Positions 10,450-24,400 of a stretch of DNA of 64,000 nucleotides are shown here, in pieces. The notes below the pieces were generated by a model, which ran no database searches, was not told the origin of the DNA, and saw only the letters and a list, made by a program, of their open reading frames with translations. The translations under genes and the position numbers were made by a program. The stretch lies in contig SJOL01004394.1 in the NCBI GenBank assembly GCA_004794785.1, positions 163,222 to 227,221 of the forward strand, read 5' to 3'. The stretch comes from Opisthorchis felineus. Taxonomy: Eukaryota > Platyhelminthes > Trematoda > Opisthorchiida > Opisthorchiidae. The stretch's first letter is position 1; each line of letters opens with the position of its first letter.

Positions 10450-11140
10450 TTAGAATTGTGCTGCGCCGACCGTCTGGGGAGAGAGGAATCGCATGTTGAT
10501 TACTGTGTGTGTTTACATCTAGAAGAAGTTTGATCCACAGTCTGACAAAGTCAGTTGGTGAGGCATTATGTGTCCTTTATAACGAGCAAAAACCCAGACA
10601 TCCTTGTGGTCAGTGGTGACATGAACGCACAAGTAGGTATCCTCAAAACCGCTTAGGCAGAATCGGGCGTTCGCCTTAGTTTGACACAAAGTACACGGAC
10701 AAACGGGAAAGATTAAAACATGCTGTACCCGTGCACCAACGACAAATCACTTCTTTAAGGTAGCAACTTTGAGACTTTCGGAAGTCGACCGACCACATGG
10801 TGCTTATCAATAGAGAAGCCCCGAAGCACTGTCATCAGGTAGTGATACGGAAGTACGCTAGCTGTCTGTCGTTCCTTCTGGAACTCCCGGATGGACTTTT
10901 CTCGTGCAGTTACCTGTTACTGCAATTCGGGCTTTCGGCATCTATTGACTTCACTTACACGAAGAAACATTCTTTGAAACTGCATAAGTCTCGGTGGACT
11001 GGCGAAGAAAGTAACCACGTTCTAGACCTGGAAGTTCAGGGCAGTTTTTGCCGACCTCCGAGACTTGTGGCGCTGCTGTGACATCAAACTTTCTGTCCAG
11101 GGCAGGATTCTAAAAGCTACTGTACAGTCCATACTGTCTT
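10450..11140 (+). mobile_element. second non-LTR retrotransposon remnant, endonuclease joined to RT end
   Basis: The motif VVSGDMNAQVG is read at about 10,608-10,640, preceded by LCAADRLG- and SDKV-like pieces of the same endonuclease domain and followed by CRSFWNSRMD near 10,860-10,890. At about 11,040-11,140 a different frame reads FADLRDLWRCCDIKL, then GRILKATVQSILSYG, which matches the thumb/connector end of RTE-type reverse transcriptase. Everything between, including the catalytic core, is absent. It differs enough from copy 1 to be another subfamily. No 3' tail was found. Confidence 0.65.
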
Positions 11141-12283
11141 ACGGATAAGAGTGGAATTATCCGTTCTTTCTTCCTCCGGTGCATTTTGAGCCCATAACAC
11201 GGACTCCAGGTGCTCCCCACGAAACGACCCTAGAGTTATTGGGTTCAAGCGAACTGGACAACCTATTTGGATCTCTGGGATCTGTGTCTGGATCAAGACA
11301 AATAATAATGAAAGGTTATCCCCATTAGTTGATTCATGATGCATTTACATGTGCATTTCGTGGACAGACCTCGCCTAAGTGTGTTTAGTTCAGATGGATG
11401 TGCAACGCACATCATACTCCCAGTCAGAATTTCGTGGTGGACCACCATGTATCCCAAAAAATGACATTAATTCAGGTTGTGCTTGTTATGCGGGTATACG
11501 TGTAATAAATTTTAACCTTAATTATGATTTATATGAAGCAGTGTTATTCGGCTACATCTAAAACGACCGATGAACAGGGGATTCAGAGTGTGCTGAATAG
11601 AACGGCAGATGAGAACAGTTTACCCGTATACAACTGTATACAACTAAACGCCGCTTTCAGAAGGATTAAAACTGAAATTAAACGCCGTAACAGTAAAGAA
11701 TCTGGCGTGCTCTATGATGTCGTTGTTTACCTGTATGTGCCTTAGCCATTTCCTCAATCAAGTTTAATGGTTTGAAACTTTTCGTGGGAATTTACATCAG
11801 CGTTCAATAGAAGGCTCGGTTGTTTTTTCAACATGTGAGCAACCATTCACCTTCTAAATAGAATTGATTATCTGGGTACTAATCGAATCTCAAAACGGGC
11901 ACATTCGAGAGGCCTGCCAAGGCGGTAAGTGAGATTTCAGTCGCTCGGATAACTTCAGGGAAGATAGCAACTATCGGTAGAAAAATGGGCCTAAAGATGA
12001 CAGATTTCCATTGAAGAGAAAACGTTTCAGTGAGAGGTAGTGAGAAGACCAGACAAACTGAACTCATTTCAAATATTTCCTTGATGACGTTAGGTAGATC
12101 TTTGTGTAGAAAAGGCAAAAGTTCTCTCGGTTTCATCATAGACTAACGCATAATCCGTGGTCGTTGGAGCAAAATGACGGAATGAGAAAGTGGAGGAAGT
12201 TAGGTTTAAAAATCGTAGACCCGCCCATATCATTCTCTGTCAAAATTAACAGGAATGTAACTTAATTCATGCCTGAATCCTAC
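11141..12283. other. no recognisable gene; probably an intron of the EGFR-like gene
   Basis: Lies downstream (minus-strand sense) of the last recognised EGFR-like exon. An 86-codon minus-strand frame at 11,879-12,139 shows no known motif. Nothing else is recognised. Confidence 0.35.
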
Positions 12284-12409
12284 GGTTTTTAGTACAGAAT
12301 TTTCAAAAACAGTGATGTGGATATCATTGTGACAGGTCTCTATGGTACAGCACACACTGTTGTTTACGTGACATTTCTGTCCGTCAAATATTCTGCCATT
12401 ACACATGTA
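12284..12409 (-). CDS. EGFR: EGFR-like exon 5 (3' edge uncertain): furin-like region
   Basis: Phase 0 after exon 4. It reads [13 protein letters not shown], then [17 protein letters not shown] and [11 protein letters not shown]. Joined to exon 4 it gives a 'C...C........DG..C' module comparable with the 'DC-x-x-C-R-x-F...G-x-C' unit of the family. The acceptor is GTCTTAACAG, 23 bases after a stronger-looking CAG that would lead straight to a stop. The donor is guessed as AAACC/GTAGGA at 12283. If it is not used, the frame runs 21 codons more to a TGA and would end a short soluble form. N-N-S is a possible glycosylation site. Confidence 0.65.
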
Positions 12410-15400
12410 CTGTTAAGACAATGAGCACCTGGAACAGAAAAGACAAAATGTTCTTTTACATGTACTCTAATAAACTTCTGGGCAAATTCGATACGGTTCG
12501 CGTGTCAATCGTACCAATCATTTCATCTCTTCCAGCGACTCATGGGTAGTCTGTAAGAGTACAATACACAGTTTAGCTTAGTTGTGGGAGCTTTATTTTA
12601 TTATAAAAACTAAAGTGGTTTCCGAAATGCCAGCGGCATCAACATACAACGGAAACTTCCATTCTTCTTCTCGTGTGCTGTAAATTGATTGTTTTTGGTA
12701 TGCAACCGATGATCAAAAACCAAAACTTTGATATCTCGGTAAATTTACCTTCTTGCAGCAAGATTTGAACTTTAGAAATAATGAAAAGAAAAGGTACTGG
12801 GCATGTAACGACTTACTCGGCAGTTGCTTCGCGAAACTTCACATCCTCCAAGACACTCATCATCGCAATATAATTCGGTTACAGGGCCATCAACACAATA
12901 CTTCAGGGGGTTGTTTTCACATTTGACCACTGAAGAAGAGGAGCGCATGAGTTAGGTGTGCTGTAATTTTGGCACTCGTGCGATACCAAAACAAGTGACT
13001 AGCTCGGAAGGTTGATATTAGACCACCGACCACATTCGAAGGCCTGCAGCTACATTGGGTTTGTATTCTTTACAAACCTGACAATCGCCCTCCCCACAAA
13101 CAGCGTAAAACTAGACTGACACACCCATCACTTGACAGGAAGACAGTTCGTCATTGTTAGCCAAATGGTTTCTCCAAGAGTGAAACATGTCAGACAGATC
13201 CTGGAAATTGCGTATGCCTGATAATGGCTTTGTGACGAGGAAAGAACACTAAAGTTGTCCCCACACATGAGGTTGACGTAGCACACATTCCGTCTGGAGG
13301 TCCCTCAAGAGGAATTGTTCTCTCGCGGGACATCATCTTTTGCGACATCGAACTTCTCCGTTTTACTCTCCCTAAAGAAAGTCCTGTGAATCGAAGATGT
13401 AAAATTTGGCTCTAGACATGGCATATTTCTGGTCAGAAGAAAAGACCGGAATGGTAGTTCCCCTGACCAGGGTTCATCAGTTGACGATCACGTAATAACG
13501 GCCGAAGCCGCTGACATTGACACCGTAAAATCTCCGGACAATGAATAAGACTCTGCTGACCCGGTTTGCTTAGTTCAATGGGTCAGTATACTATCGGTGT
13601 GGATTGAAGTTTATGGCTGTGGGAAACAGGAACAAACAACATTCGAAGGATCATACTGCAATGAAGGATTTGACCTTCCATATCTTCCCTCAACGTCCTT
13701 AGTTGAGTAGAACCGGGAAGCAAACAAAATGCTCATTTGTAACGTTCTATGTGGCCGAAATTTATTAGCAGCAGACGAGCTCATCATTCCGCTCGGCTTG
13801 TGTATATCCAAATAAGGCGAGCACATAAATATTGGCTGTTGGATATCCTTTGAACATAACACTTAGGAATACTCTGGCGAAGCTGGAGATGATATCTACA
13901 GACGGTTAAAGGTCTGCGAACGAAGTTCAGATGATTAGTTTTAGCCACCTCTCCTGGAAGCATTAGCTCCGTTTTTAATATATCTTCGCACATTTCGAAA
14001 GTGCTTGCTGATGAGTTCAACACCCAAATTCTTCCAGTCAATTTTTGGTCTCAGTATCCGATGAAAGTATGGAACTCAAATCTGTTTTGAGTAAAATTGG
14101 TCTTGTACCGTAGACGGTGACAGGTGCTACAACGATAACTAAAACGCATGAAAAAGTAGGTATAGCCCATGGAAATTGCATATTGCGACAAAAATTTTGT
14201 TAACATAGAAGACATTGGCCACCTTCAGGACCTTATTTTCACTTACAGAGAACCACTTAACCCATCCCGCGGACAGGAAAGCCAAACAAAGAATAATTGT
14301 TACATTGCTTTCCGACGTTCTTTGTCATCAAAAACCAATCTTGGAAAAGCTGCAACCACCTGTCTACATTCAGTATCGAATTACCGCAACATTTAATAGC
14401 ACCATGTAGCTCCCTATGCAACCCTGTCCCAGACATTTGGAATTTGTACCACGAACTACCATTTACTGTTACTTTTTTCGTGTGTAACCCGAAATTTACT
14501 TATTAAACACTCTCATTGAAAATGCACGCGGACACAGTACACCACTATGTCAAAATATGACTCACGAGGTCTCTTCAATTTACCTTTCCATGTACTCTTG
14601 TAAATGATGAAGGAAAGATTGGGAATCATCACCATCATCAACTGAGAGAACCGCGTGCTTGCCGCACAGTGGTTCTAGCTGCCACACTTTCGTTCACAGA
14701 TGGTTTGGGAAGATGGTGTAGACAGCTGCGCATTGGAGGCGGTAGCTGATCCTCGATGCAGAACTACAACAAGGTAGGTATGTGAAACATTTACTAGATA
14801 TGGTTGTGTGATTAATATGACCGACTGGCTAGTGAGGTGGATAGCCCACGTTTTTCTTTCCCCTCAACTATTGGTGCGAAAGTTCCTCTGAACTTCTGAT
14901 GATCGGTGTGAACACGGTGGGACTAGATGGAAACGGGTGGTTACTTGAGAAAGCCAATGAGAATGCGTCAGCTTATATCCAGTCCCCCGAATCCACCACT
15001 TCCTAATTTCACTTTTTGTGCTGACGTTCGATAGATTCACACGAAAGCCGCCATCAGTGCTGACATCATCACCTGGAACTTGATTGTAACGATCGATACC
15101 AGTAAATAGTCGCAAAAACGCATGATTCCAAAAACGGACTTGTCCGCGCACTACCGATAGACGTCATACTACTCTCTACAGGACACGAACTGCCTGCCAT
15201 TTTGTTGACGCATCCAAAGATCAGGCTGTACTTGTTCCTTTACAAATTCTGCTGTCAAAATGTGTTTGTTTAGGCCCATGCACGTAGCGAAAGGCCAAAT
15301 GTACCGTACGTGCAGCAGGATATTGGCGGAACGTGACGAGTCTTTGCCTGCACAGAACACGTTATTTGCCGATCGGAAGCCAACTGCTCATTCAGTAGAA

Positions 15401-18400
15401 CGAGAGAGAACACCAGACAAGCTAACGTATGTGTATGTGATTCACACCAAATTGGCTGCAACAATTGCTCAGTCTGTAACGCTTGTTGAGCAGTGAAAGC
15501 AGGTGGACTCCATATCAGATTTTTCATGAGGTCCGAGTAAATTTACAATTTTAACGGCACTTCCTCAGAATAGCTATTAATTTGGCTGTGGAAAGCCGGC
15601 TTAAACAAATACACGGGAGCATTGTAAAATGAAAACAACATTGTTTTCTCGCGGTTGTTCACATTCACTGACTTCAGCGCCGGGTTGGGTGATCAGGTTA
15701 AAAACGTTTCTTCACCGACTGAGGCAATATCGTTAATGGAAGAACCCAGTAACGCTGCCTCGAAGTGAATTGATGCATTCGGATGCAGCGCCAATAGATT
15801 GCGTACTGATGGTCTCTCTTTGATTGATGGTGAAGTGTTTGGAAAAAACTGGCGTGGTCAACGAATAAATCAACCGTCATTCATGAAATCTGAGCTGTCA
15901 AGATTTTTCTCAACAGAAAAACACATTTAGGTTCCATACAGTAGCCTTGTGGTACTGCGGTGAACCAGACTGAAAGTTTTTTCGTCTCCGTTATTTGTAC
16001 TTGAGTTCCCAGTCAGGGTTATCCCCGACGGTTTTAACTAATAATAAGACTAGAACCCTTGATGACTCTATACGATTTCAGCGTACGTTTGTTCGCATTA
16101 TTCACCTAAGGTGTTCTTCGTCAACTTGAGCGCTTTGTCCGAGTGTGGCGATAGAATGCTTTAAAAATGTGCAGAAGACATCCCAACTCTGACGTGCCTA
16201 TCATTGCTTTTTTGGTTTCACGCGTCACTTTCTGCGCTCATCCTACGTTCATCCTACGCTCACAAGCAAGTGGAAATAGAATAGCTTTATTCATTTTTGT
16301 TCCCTATATTATTCTCCAAGACAGCTTCACTGTACATGCCTTAAGCCATTTTAAAAATGTTTTGCTTGATTCTTCTTTCAAACGTCCAATACAGTCATCC
16401 ACGATCACCCCACCCGATCATCACATCCTCTAATTTCGGGAAAATCATGTTTGTAATTTATTACCGCAAGGTGGTGCGCTTTTCGCTATAACAACGATAG
16501 CTGTTAAGTGACAGTGGAGTTTCCATGTTTACCAACCTCTGGTAAAGTCAGCCATTTGCTGGTGAAAACATCACGCATCCTGAACATTAATAAACTAGCG
16601 AATTTAGTTTCCGATAAACAGAATTTAACGACTTTGTTGAGTTTTCACATCACTAGTATGGTTTAATATTAGGCTATTCAATATTTTATTGGATAAGTTT
16701 CCTTTCTCTCTCCACTGGGTGTTTGTATGTAACCGAAAGTCGAATGATACGTAAGGCATTTCTACATTGTTACGGTGGATTCTCACTTATAAATGCACTT
16801 CTAAATGCAGTGAGACTTGAAATAATTATTTGAGTATACTGATTAAATGAAGGATGCTGCAAGATGAGTCGAACTCATTCTTTTTCTTCAGTGGAAAACT
16901 TGAAACAAGGGCAACATCTAAAGCACCACTTAAGTACTCAGAAGCACACATCTCCATACACAAGAACGATAAACGACATGCTGATCAGATACCCGAGTTT
17001 GTTTCACATCAGTCTATGGTAGTGAACCTGGGATCCTTTCCACGAAGCCTCACCGAAAACCGTCTGAGTGCCCTGTTACTGGTGTGAACTAAGTCTAATC
17101 AAGTCAAGGTGTTACAGGAAGATGGTTGCATAGAAGTGCTCAGTTAGTGATCCGTAATAGTCAAATAGGTCAAGGTTATTAGCCTCATAGCAGATCCAAA
17201 AGATGCTAAGGGAAATTTAACAAGATATTGAGTTGAACAATTCCAGTTGATTTCCAAGCTCATCAACAATCTCGTTTCATAAAACACTGCAGAGTTCTAA
17301 CGGTTGAATTCAATAACCCAAGGTAAATGTCGCAGCTGTGTATTCTAAAATCGCATCTCCTGGATGGGAATTTACCATTCAGATCAGTGCGGATTTAATC
17401 TGTTCAACAGTCTATCATCTGACTCAAGTTGGCCTGCAGTTCTAAGTGAGGTGGCATGTTTAAGTTCTGGTCTCTAGGGCGGTTAGATGAGCGGCAAGAC
17501 GATCAAGAAAACATGCCTGTGTGTACTGAAAGAACACAGTGAAAAATTTCTTGGAGCTGCTGCGTTACGGTTGCCGAGAGTGTCTTCTATTCACGAGACC
17601 GTGACAAGTTGATGTTCGATATTCCGCGCATATCAAAAATAGTTTGCATCAACTCTCCACAAAGCACGCTAATTATGAAGTTGCCGAAAAATCCTCGACA
17701 ACCCACTATAGGTTTCGCCCTTTTTGTGCTCATCAGGTAGGCGTAATCCCGGATCTTCCGTCAACCTCGTGTTTGCCTCGCACACTTTGTTGCACCAATT
17801 ACCGAAATGCACTTATTGACAAATTAGTGTGCTTTTAATGGGAGGCCAAAATGTATCGCCAGTTTATGTTATTTTCCAACTGAATATGTTACACAAAGCC
17901 CGGCTGATGTTTCAGTTGGCACGATATTTGTGATATCAAAGGATCTTTTCTAGACATGACACTGTCTATAAATCCATTGTAGTCGTTTAACAGCCCATCA
18001 CTGGGTTTGCCCTCTTTTGGTTTTATCAGTAAGGTGTAGTCCCCGAGCTACATTTGAGTCTGCCGTCAGTATGAGCCCAATGAGCGTTTCAGCAGCCTTG
18101 TTGTACCAGTTCAGGCGTCTATAAACAATTGGAGTTAATCGCATTGTTTGAAACATCACTGCCAAACGTGTTCCATGGCGACTAAATCCATATGGTCTGT
18201 GCTTAAACTGAGCACTTCTGTAGGACTTCACAGAAGCAGATTGCCTAATTTTACCTAATAATTTTGAAATGTGTTTTCAGCTTCACCTTTTGACTGTGCC
18301 ATGTGCTACACTAAATGCCTAAACCACTGTTTATCCAAGTACGAAAACATTGTTGACAGTTGGAAACTCTTTGTTTTACCCGGCACCTTCGCAAGCGTCT

Positions 18401-21400
18401 GTCTTGAACAAAGGTAGCTCATTTTCATAACATCTTAACGTTCTGAACGTTTGACGATTTCTGGGGATTTTCTGGTTGTTCAACTTAACGGTCGTTATCA
18501 ACATATATGACTGGTCATGACAGTTCTACTCAGAAGCCCCCCCCCCTGTAAGGGTTAAACTAGTCTACTACTTTGCCATCATGTCTATTTGGGAATACTA
18601 GTACCAGCTATCCTCATCTAAAGCACATGTGGTAAGTACAAGAATTGCATGGATCAGTCCTTCATTGTTTTGCTTACTTTTCTGACACATCTCTTTTCCT
18701 GGACCCCAACAGTAGCTCTTGGAATTAAAGATTGGGCATTGGCCGTGACAGGATTCGAAAGTCTTGCCTGAAATGCAAGGAAGTAAAATCTACACTGGGG
18801 GCAGGCGATTGTAAAGGGAGAATCGGCATATGGGAGCTTTAAAACAAGACATAAATGGGTGGGCTGTAAGATGCAAGCAAATGCATACTACTGGATTGTG
18901 GTGGTGGGGGGGTATGCATTACATACGTAGGTAACATAGTGCACAGATTCGCCACCAAAACGCGGACAAAGCAACTTCGCCATGGTCGATAAGCATAAAG
19001 GAGTAGCGGACTAACGGGGAAGCCAAGCGATGGGTTATGAATAGATCAGCGAATTTTCATTATAGAGAATAGTTAATATGAAATTAATTTCATTCTAATG
19101 GTTTATAGGCTAAGAGTGCAAAACAACGCCCCGAAGCATGTTCCAGCAAAAGTAGACGCTAACAAAGTATGTACAACGTCACTCACCATAACTTATACGT
19201 AAAAAAAAATCGATTAGACCGAACTGTTTATACAAGAAGAGACTCGAGTACGTATTGCTCTAAATACGGGACACAAATCAGCCAGCGTACACCATAATGC
19301 AGCAAGGGACCCAGGCAACCAAACATGCTACATCAACTTGCTGGTGAACTTTTTGATGTTCTAATCTATTACCGCGGTGGCGCATGCAAGCTGATTCCAA
19401 AATTTATTACGGAGTTCAAAATACGTTTTTTTCGGAAATATATTCTACTTGCTTAGATTTATTTCATATGTTCCCTCCCGTCATTAAGATCAAAATATTG
19501 AGTCACCTTTAGCAGGTAGTCTTTTCTGGAGGGGTTTACTATAGAAGGAAATATCAAGGAACCTGTAAAAGGTTTTTACGAGAAACTATCTACTCAGGGA
19601 GGGTCACTGTACAATTACTAAGAGGAAGTCTTTAGGCCGTTTATAGTATCAGTAATGAAATCCGAGCTTGACGCTCCTGTAAGAATGCAGGCTAAAAGCG
19701 CTTGTGCCACTACATCGCATTTTAGTAAAAACTGTGCTTGAAAAATATACAGATTTAGCTAGTTGCATTATATACCCCAAATTGTATGCCTCGAGATTCA
19801 CAAATGAGCTTACTATTTAAAAGAAGCTCGTGCAAACTTCGAATACACCGCCAACTCCCCTCTTACGTGCTCCGTGTGGCCTTAACCTTCCGACGCATTG
19901 ACCTTCTCCCCTATCCCACACTAAACACCTCGTTTTAAACTTTTAGGCCTCAACAGTGGCTACTAACGAGGCCGATCAAAGCCGGTCGCTCCAGAGGAAT
20001 GCATACTGTAGAAGCTGTTGTACCTAGCGCCTGTTTTTTTATCAAAACACTTCCGACATTAAACTTAAGCTTGTTCCCTGATTGTCGAGCGCTAATGCAA
20101 TTGGTTCTAATTGATGCAGATTCAGGTTGACTGTTCCCATCAGAAACATGAAAAATGATCCTACCCTAAGTCTTTCTCACAGTGTGTGACCCCCCAAAGC
20201 AATCATCTTTCAGAACCAACGGATTCTGGTCAGTCCCATCAAATTCTTGTCCCTGAGCATATGAAATGTTTGTGCCTTTATGATCATCATTCCACCTACT
20301 GCTCTAGAGAGCAAGAACCAACGTTAGGTCAGTATTAGTAAGGCATTTTGAGTTCAACAGGTTCACCAGTTTATAACAACCTCCATGGTGTTCATCCTCT
20401 CGCAACGAATGTCCACTACCAGTCTCAAGAGAGTTTGCTCCAGGTTATTGGTCCCCAAGCTGATGATAGTGACTTTAGCAGAGTTGCGATGGGTTTTAAG
20501 CAGGGCAGCGTAGTTATTTCCATTTAAAATTGGTTTCTGCGGAAAGACAGACTAACATCAAAACAGTCATCTTTCTCCGACAGAGCATCCCAGATATAAA
20601 ATCAAGCTTCAGGACGAACACGAAACAAATCACTCCTTCACTTAGAGGTTTATCGTAATGATATTCCTTCTCGTCTGTCTGAATCACTTAAATTTATTTT
20701 TAAAATCCCGAGGGAAATAGGACGGAATCTCTCAATATTTACTCCATCTTGGAGCTCTATATGGAGATTGTATGTTCCGTGGTTCCCAAGCTGGGATCAT
20801 GACATCCATGGCGCTGTCTTAGGTTTTATTACTGAGCATCTTGGGTCCTGTTTATCGTTGGATTGGCAGATAAGCCTTAGACGTGTGAATCGTTTCATCA
20901 TTTCTGATGTTCGGCCGTTCTCAGTCTCACCAGATTTCGTGTTTGTATCCCGGTTGACCCTGTGTTTATATGAGACCGGATGTGCAGCATTAGCAACTGG
21001 ACATAGGCAACAGGCTCACACAATCAGTCTAACGCTGAAAACCACATTAAGTTGGCAGTAACGACAACCTATTCACAAATAGCAAATCCGATGTCCCTAG
21101 TACAAAAACCGCTGTCATATTTGATGCTATTTACGTTATACCAAGCCTACAGTAATTTTTGATCTTAGAATTACTTAGCCAGAAGATCAAGATTGGCCTG
21201 TTCTGCAGAATTTACTAAAATCGTTCTCCAAATTTAGTTGCCTAAGTGTAACAATGCGGAATTAGTCCGTGAAACTGACACCCGAAAGCTTGAATCTCAC
21301 CAGAACCTAAGTGGCTTATACCGATATAGGATGCCTCTCATCAGCAAACTAAGGTGATAAATTTTCACCGGACCAGAGAATAAGGTGAGCAATTACCTTA

Positions 21401-24400
21401 TTACGAAAGGCTTATATCATAACTGTCCATCTGACTTAGGGGTCATACCACCTAGAATACTCCTGATTTAGTTTCATCCAACCATCCGAAGTGGTTTAGA
21501 AAGGGTGGAACTATTAAAGCACAACTTTTGCTGTACCATTGCCTTTGATTTTCTCCAGCCCTGATGGCTATTTTAGGTAGAGTTGTGAGTGAAGCTGTTA
21601 AATCTTAAGTAGCACTCGTTTGGAGAAGCTGAACAAGGCTTTGGTAAGAAATGTTGCCTCAAGCTTTTCGGTGGAACAGGTTTCAACCAAAGTTAGCTTA
21701 GCGCCGATGTCGGTGAATAAGAGAGTCACTCAGATCAGAACGGCTCTCTTTAACAGATGAAAGTACTCAATGTGATGTCTCCATTTATGTAATGTCTATT
21801 GCGCGTAGTGATACCTTGTCTCTTTATCCATTCGGGAGTCATGAAAATCACTATACAACAGTAATGTGTGTCAACACCAAGCAGGTCGCATGTCTGAGCG
21901 CCTGACTGCGAAGCTGAGCAACCCAAGTGAAGAAGTAACCTGCATGTTTCATTTAATGCTATGAAGACTCGTGACACGCACCATGAAGACTCAAAAATTA
22001 GGAGGCCAGTAAAATTCCTTGTCTGATTTCGTCATCAGGTGGGGTAGAGCCTGAAGTAAGGAGGAATTACATCAAGCAACGAGTGGTGAACAAAACAGTG
22101 AGGAAATAACCAAAAGTATACGGGATCGCCGCCTTCACCCATTACGTATAAGTCACTGCAAGAAAGTTCAGGAAACAAAGCTTTAGGCTGGCCGGTCAGA
22201 AGTGTTCAAGAATAACTTTTCCCCAAGGACAGCGATCCCTTATTGGAGCTTTACTGCATTCTAAAAACGACTCAACTGTCCGAAACCAACTACCCTGAAC
22301 TACTTAGACCACAACTTGCATAAGTGACGTTGTGTGGCTTTTCAGTTCTTAGGAAAACCAACTTATTATACCAGGTTACTACAGGTATCAAATTAACCTT
22401 CAGAAAAACAATGATACTGTGGGCTTGATGTAAACAGAGTATGCAATTTTGTGCATTATCCAACTTAGAATTTTCAGTTTTCCCTAACCTGGAGGACTGA
22501 CCATAAGGGTAGACCAGAGGTGAGTCATTTTGAGCAAAACATGCTATAAAAACTAATCGGCTTATAGCAATCTGTTCTCAGGGACATTAGTCCATGAGAG
22601 TGGGTTTCTTACGTAAAAACAGCTTTATTATACCATCGTTCAAACAGATGCTCCGTACAAGCGTTGCTCAGCCATTATAAATGCATTGTGGATAATGGCT
22701 GGAGGGGAATTACAGACAGAAAGCAAATCCTTGTTGGACCAGTTTTCTTGACTGTACTTCATTAACTTGACCACTCAGATACCGATGAAATCGGAAACCA
22801 TAAGGCAATCCAGATGCCGGGTGAAAAACATTTGATCACTTTATCATGTTTTCGTGCCGTTTATTGAACAATACATGTTCGGTGTGGGTTGATACACGTC
22901 ACTTCACTCGTGTAAGCGTGCATATGAGTGTCCAAGATTATGGCTTCAGTTTTCACCTTATTCAGGGACAACACCATTCGGTGATATTATGTTTTGTCTA
23001 AACAAACACCATCAGGAAAATTTCATTCCTGTGATATCTGTAATCTGACTCACTTCTGGGACAGGTTTTTAGGCCCTGTTCTTCCATTCGCAAGTGCCCT
23101 GTTGCTGCACCTACAAAAGCGAAGTCTTTTGCATCACTAAGAGTCTTTTCCATTTGTTTTTAATAGTTGTAACCACTGCAAACTGTCAATTTAGACACTG
23201 CTTCTTCCCAAAGCACTTGATCGAAACAGACAGAGAACAGGTAATGAGTGTTTTACACGAACCGTCGTATGAACGGTGGAATGAGTAGCATAGCAGTGTC
23301 AGAGTGCTTGAAATCGAGTTAAAATAGGCGCCGCAAACTTGACGTTCGAAGCCAATCAACCTGGTACGCTTGATCTGTGTATTCTACAAAGTCGTTCTCA
23401 CTGGAAGTCAGCTGCCCGAAAGCTGACTGCTGTGCATTTAGTTCAAGCCCCATCAGAAGATATCGGGATATTTATGGTCGTAGGCGAGGTAATAAAAGTG
23501 CCGTACATATTTCTTTTATCGAGAGAATGAATTCAGTATCTGTTTTTTTTAAGATCATTCATTCCCAGCAGTGGTAACTGACTCAGCCATTTAACAAGAG
23601 GATCTTTCAATCAAATATCCCCGGGTTTGACTCCCTGGTTTTGAGGTTTAGCTTCACACCGGTACCCCGGAATTTATTACAGGCCCGGGTCTTAATATCT
23701 ACGTTCGGAATTCATTCAGTAAGGAGAACTTCATAAATGTCTCTAATGTTTGAAGACCGCACTGATCAGGCAAACACATGGAAAAAACGACAACAAGGAT
23801 ACTTTAAATAAAACTCCTGACTAACGTTACGGGACATATCAGTCATTGGCTAACAACAGACAAGGTAGGACTATGTGGTACGTAAAAACCAGCGACCACA
23901 ATGTTCTCGTGTGGCAGGATTACAGTGAAAGACAGATCACGCTTACGTGGGCCTTGTGAAATTTAGTTCACGGTCAGTATGTGTTGCACCTGAGTAGACA
24001 ACAGCACATGTTATCTAAATTGATTGTAGCCATTCCCACAATCGATTATTCAGCTGGTAAAACGTTGTGTTCATCTTGCCATTTTGAAAAACCAGACAAA
24101 TGCTTTAACAGTTAAAGAAGAGGGAAAACGATGGTTTTTTTAAGACATAAAAGAGGGCAACGAACTTCTAGTGTGAAGGCACTAACTATATGAACTAACG
24201 AGCTGGTTTAAATGAATTCTTTTTGGAATGAGGAGAAAATTGGTATAGTCTAGTTTCTTCTAATGTTGCCGCAAAAATCACATAGATCAATTCTTCGGAT
24301 GGGTATTTTATGGTTCACCAGTTAGGCTGGAAACACCGCCAAATAGTAAAAGTGATGGGTATTTCGCACTTGAAAAGATGAAGCTATCTCTACTTTGGGA

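Larger units (their letters stand above)
12930..18677 (-). other. intron of the EGFR-like gene, 5.7 kb
   Basis: No exon recognised. It contains two related copies of a short dispersed repeat (17,700-17,830 and 17,995-18,125). Open frames near 13.6-14.0, 14.3 and 14.9-15.5 kb show no known motif. Confidence 0.6.

Noticed and set aside
11879..12139. 86-codon minus-strand frame as a receptor exon
   Set aside because: No cysteine pattern or L domain motif, and no matching splice sites.
12590..12770. Micro-exon (FKSCCKK) and a terminal exon with AATAAA just after EGFR-like exon 4
   Set aside because: The cysteine spacing does not fit the furin-like module, whereas the segment at 12,284-12,409 continues it properly in the same phase.
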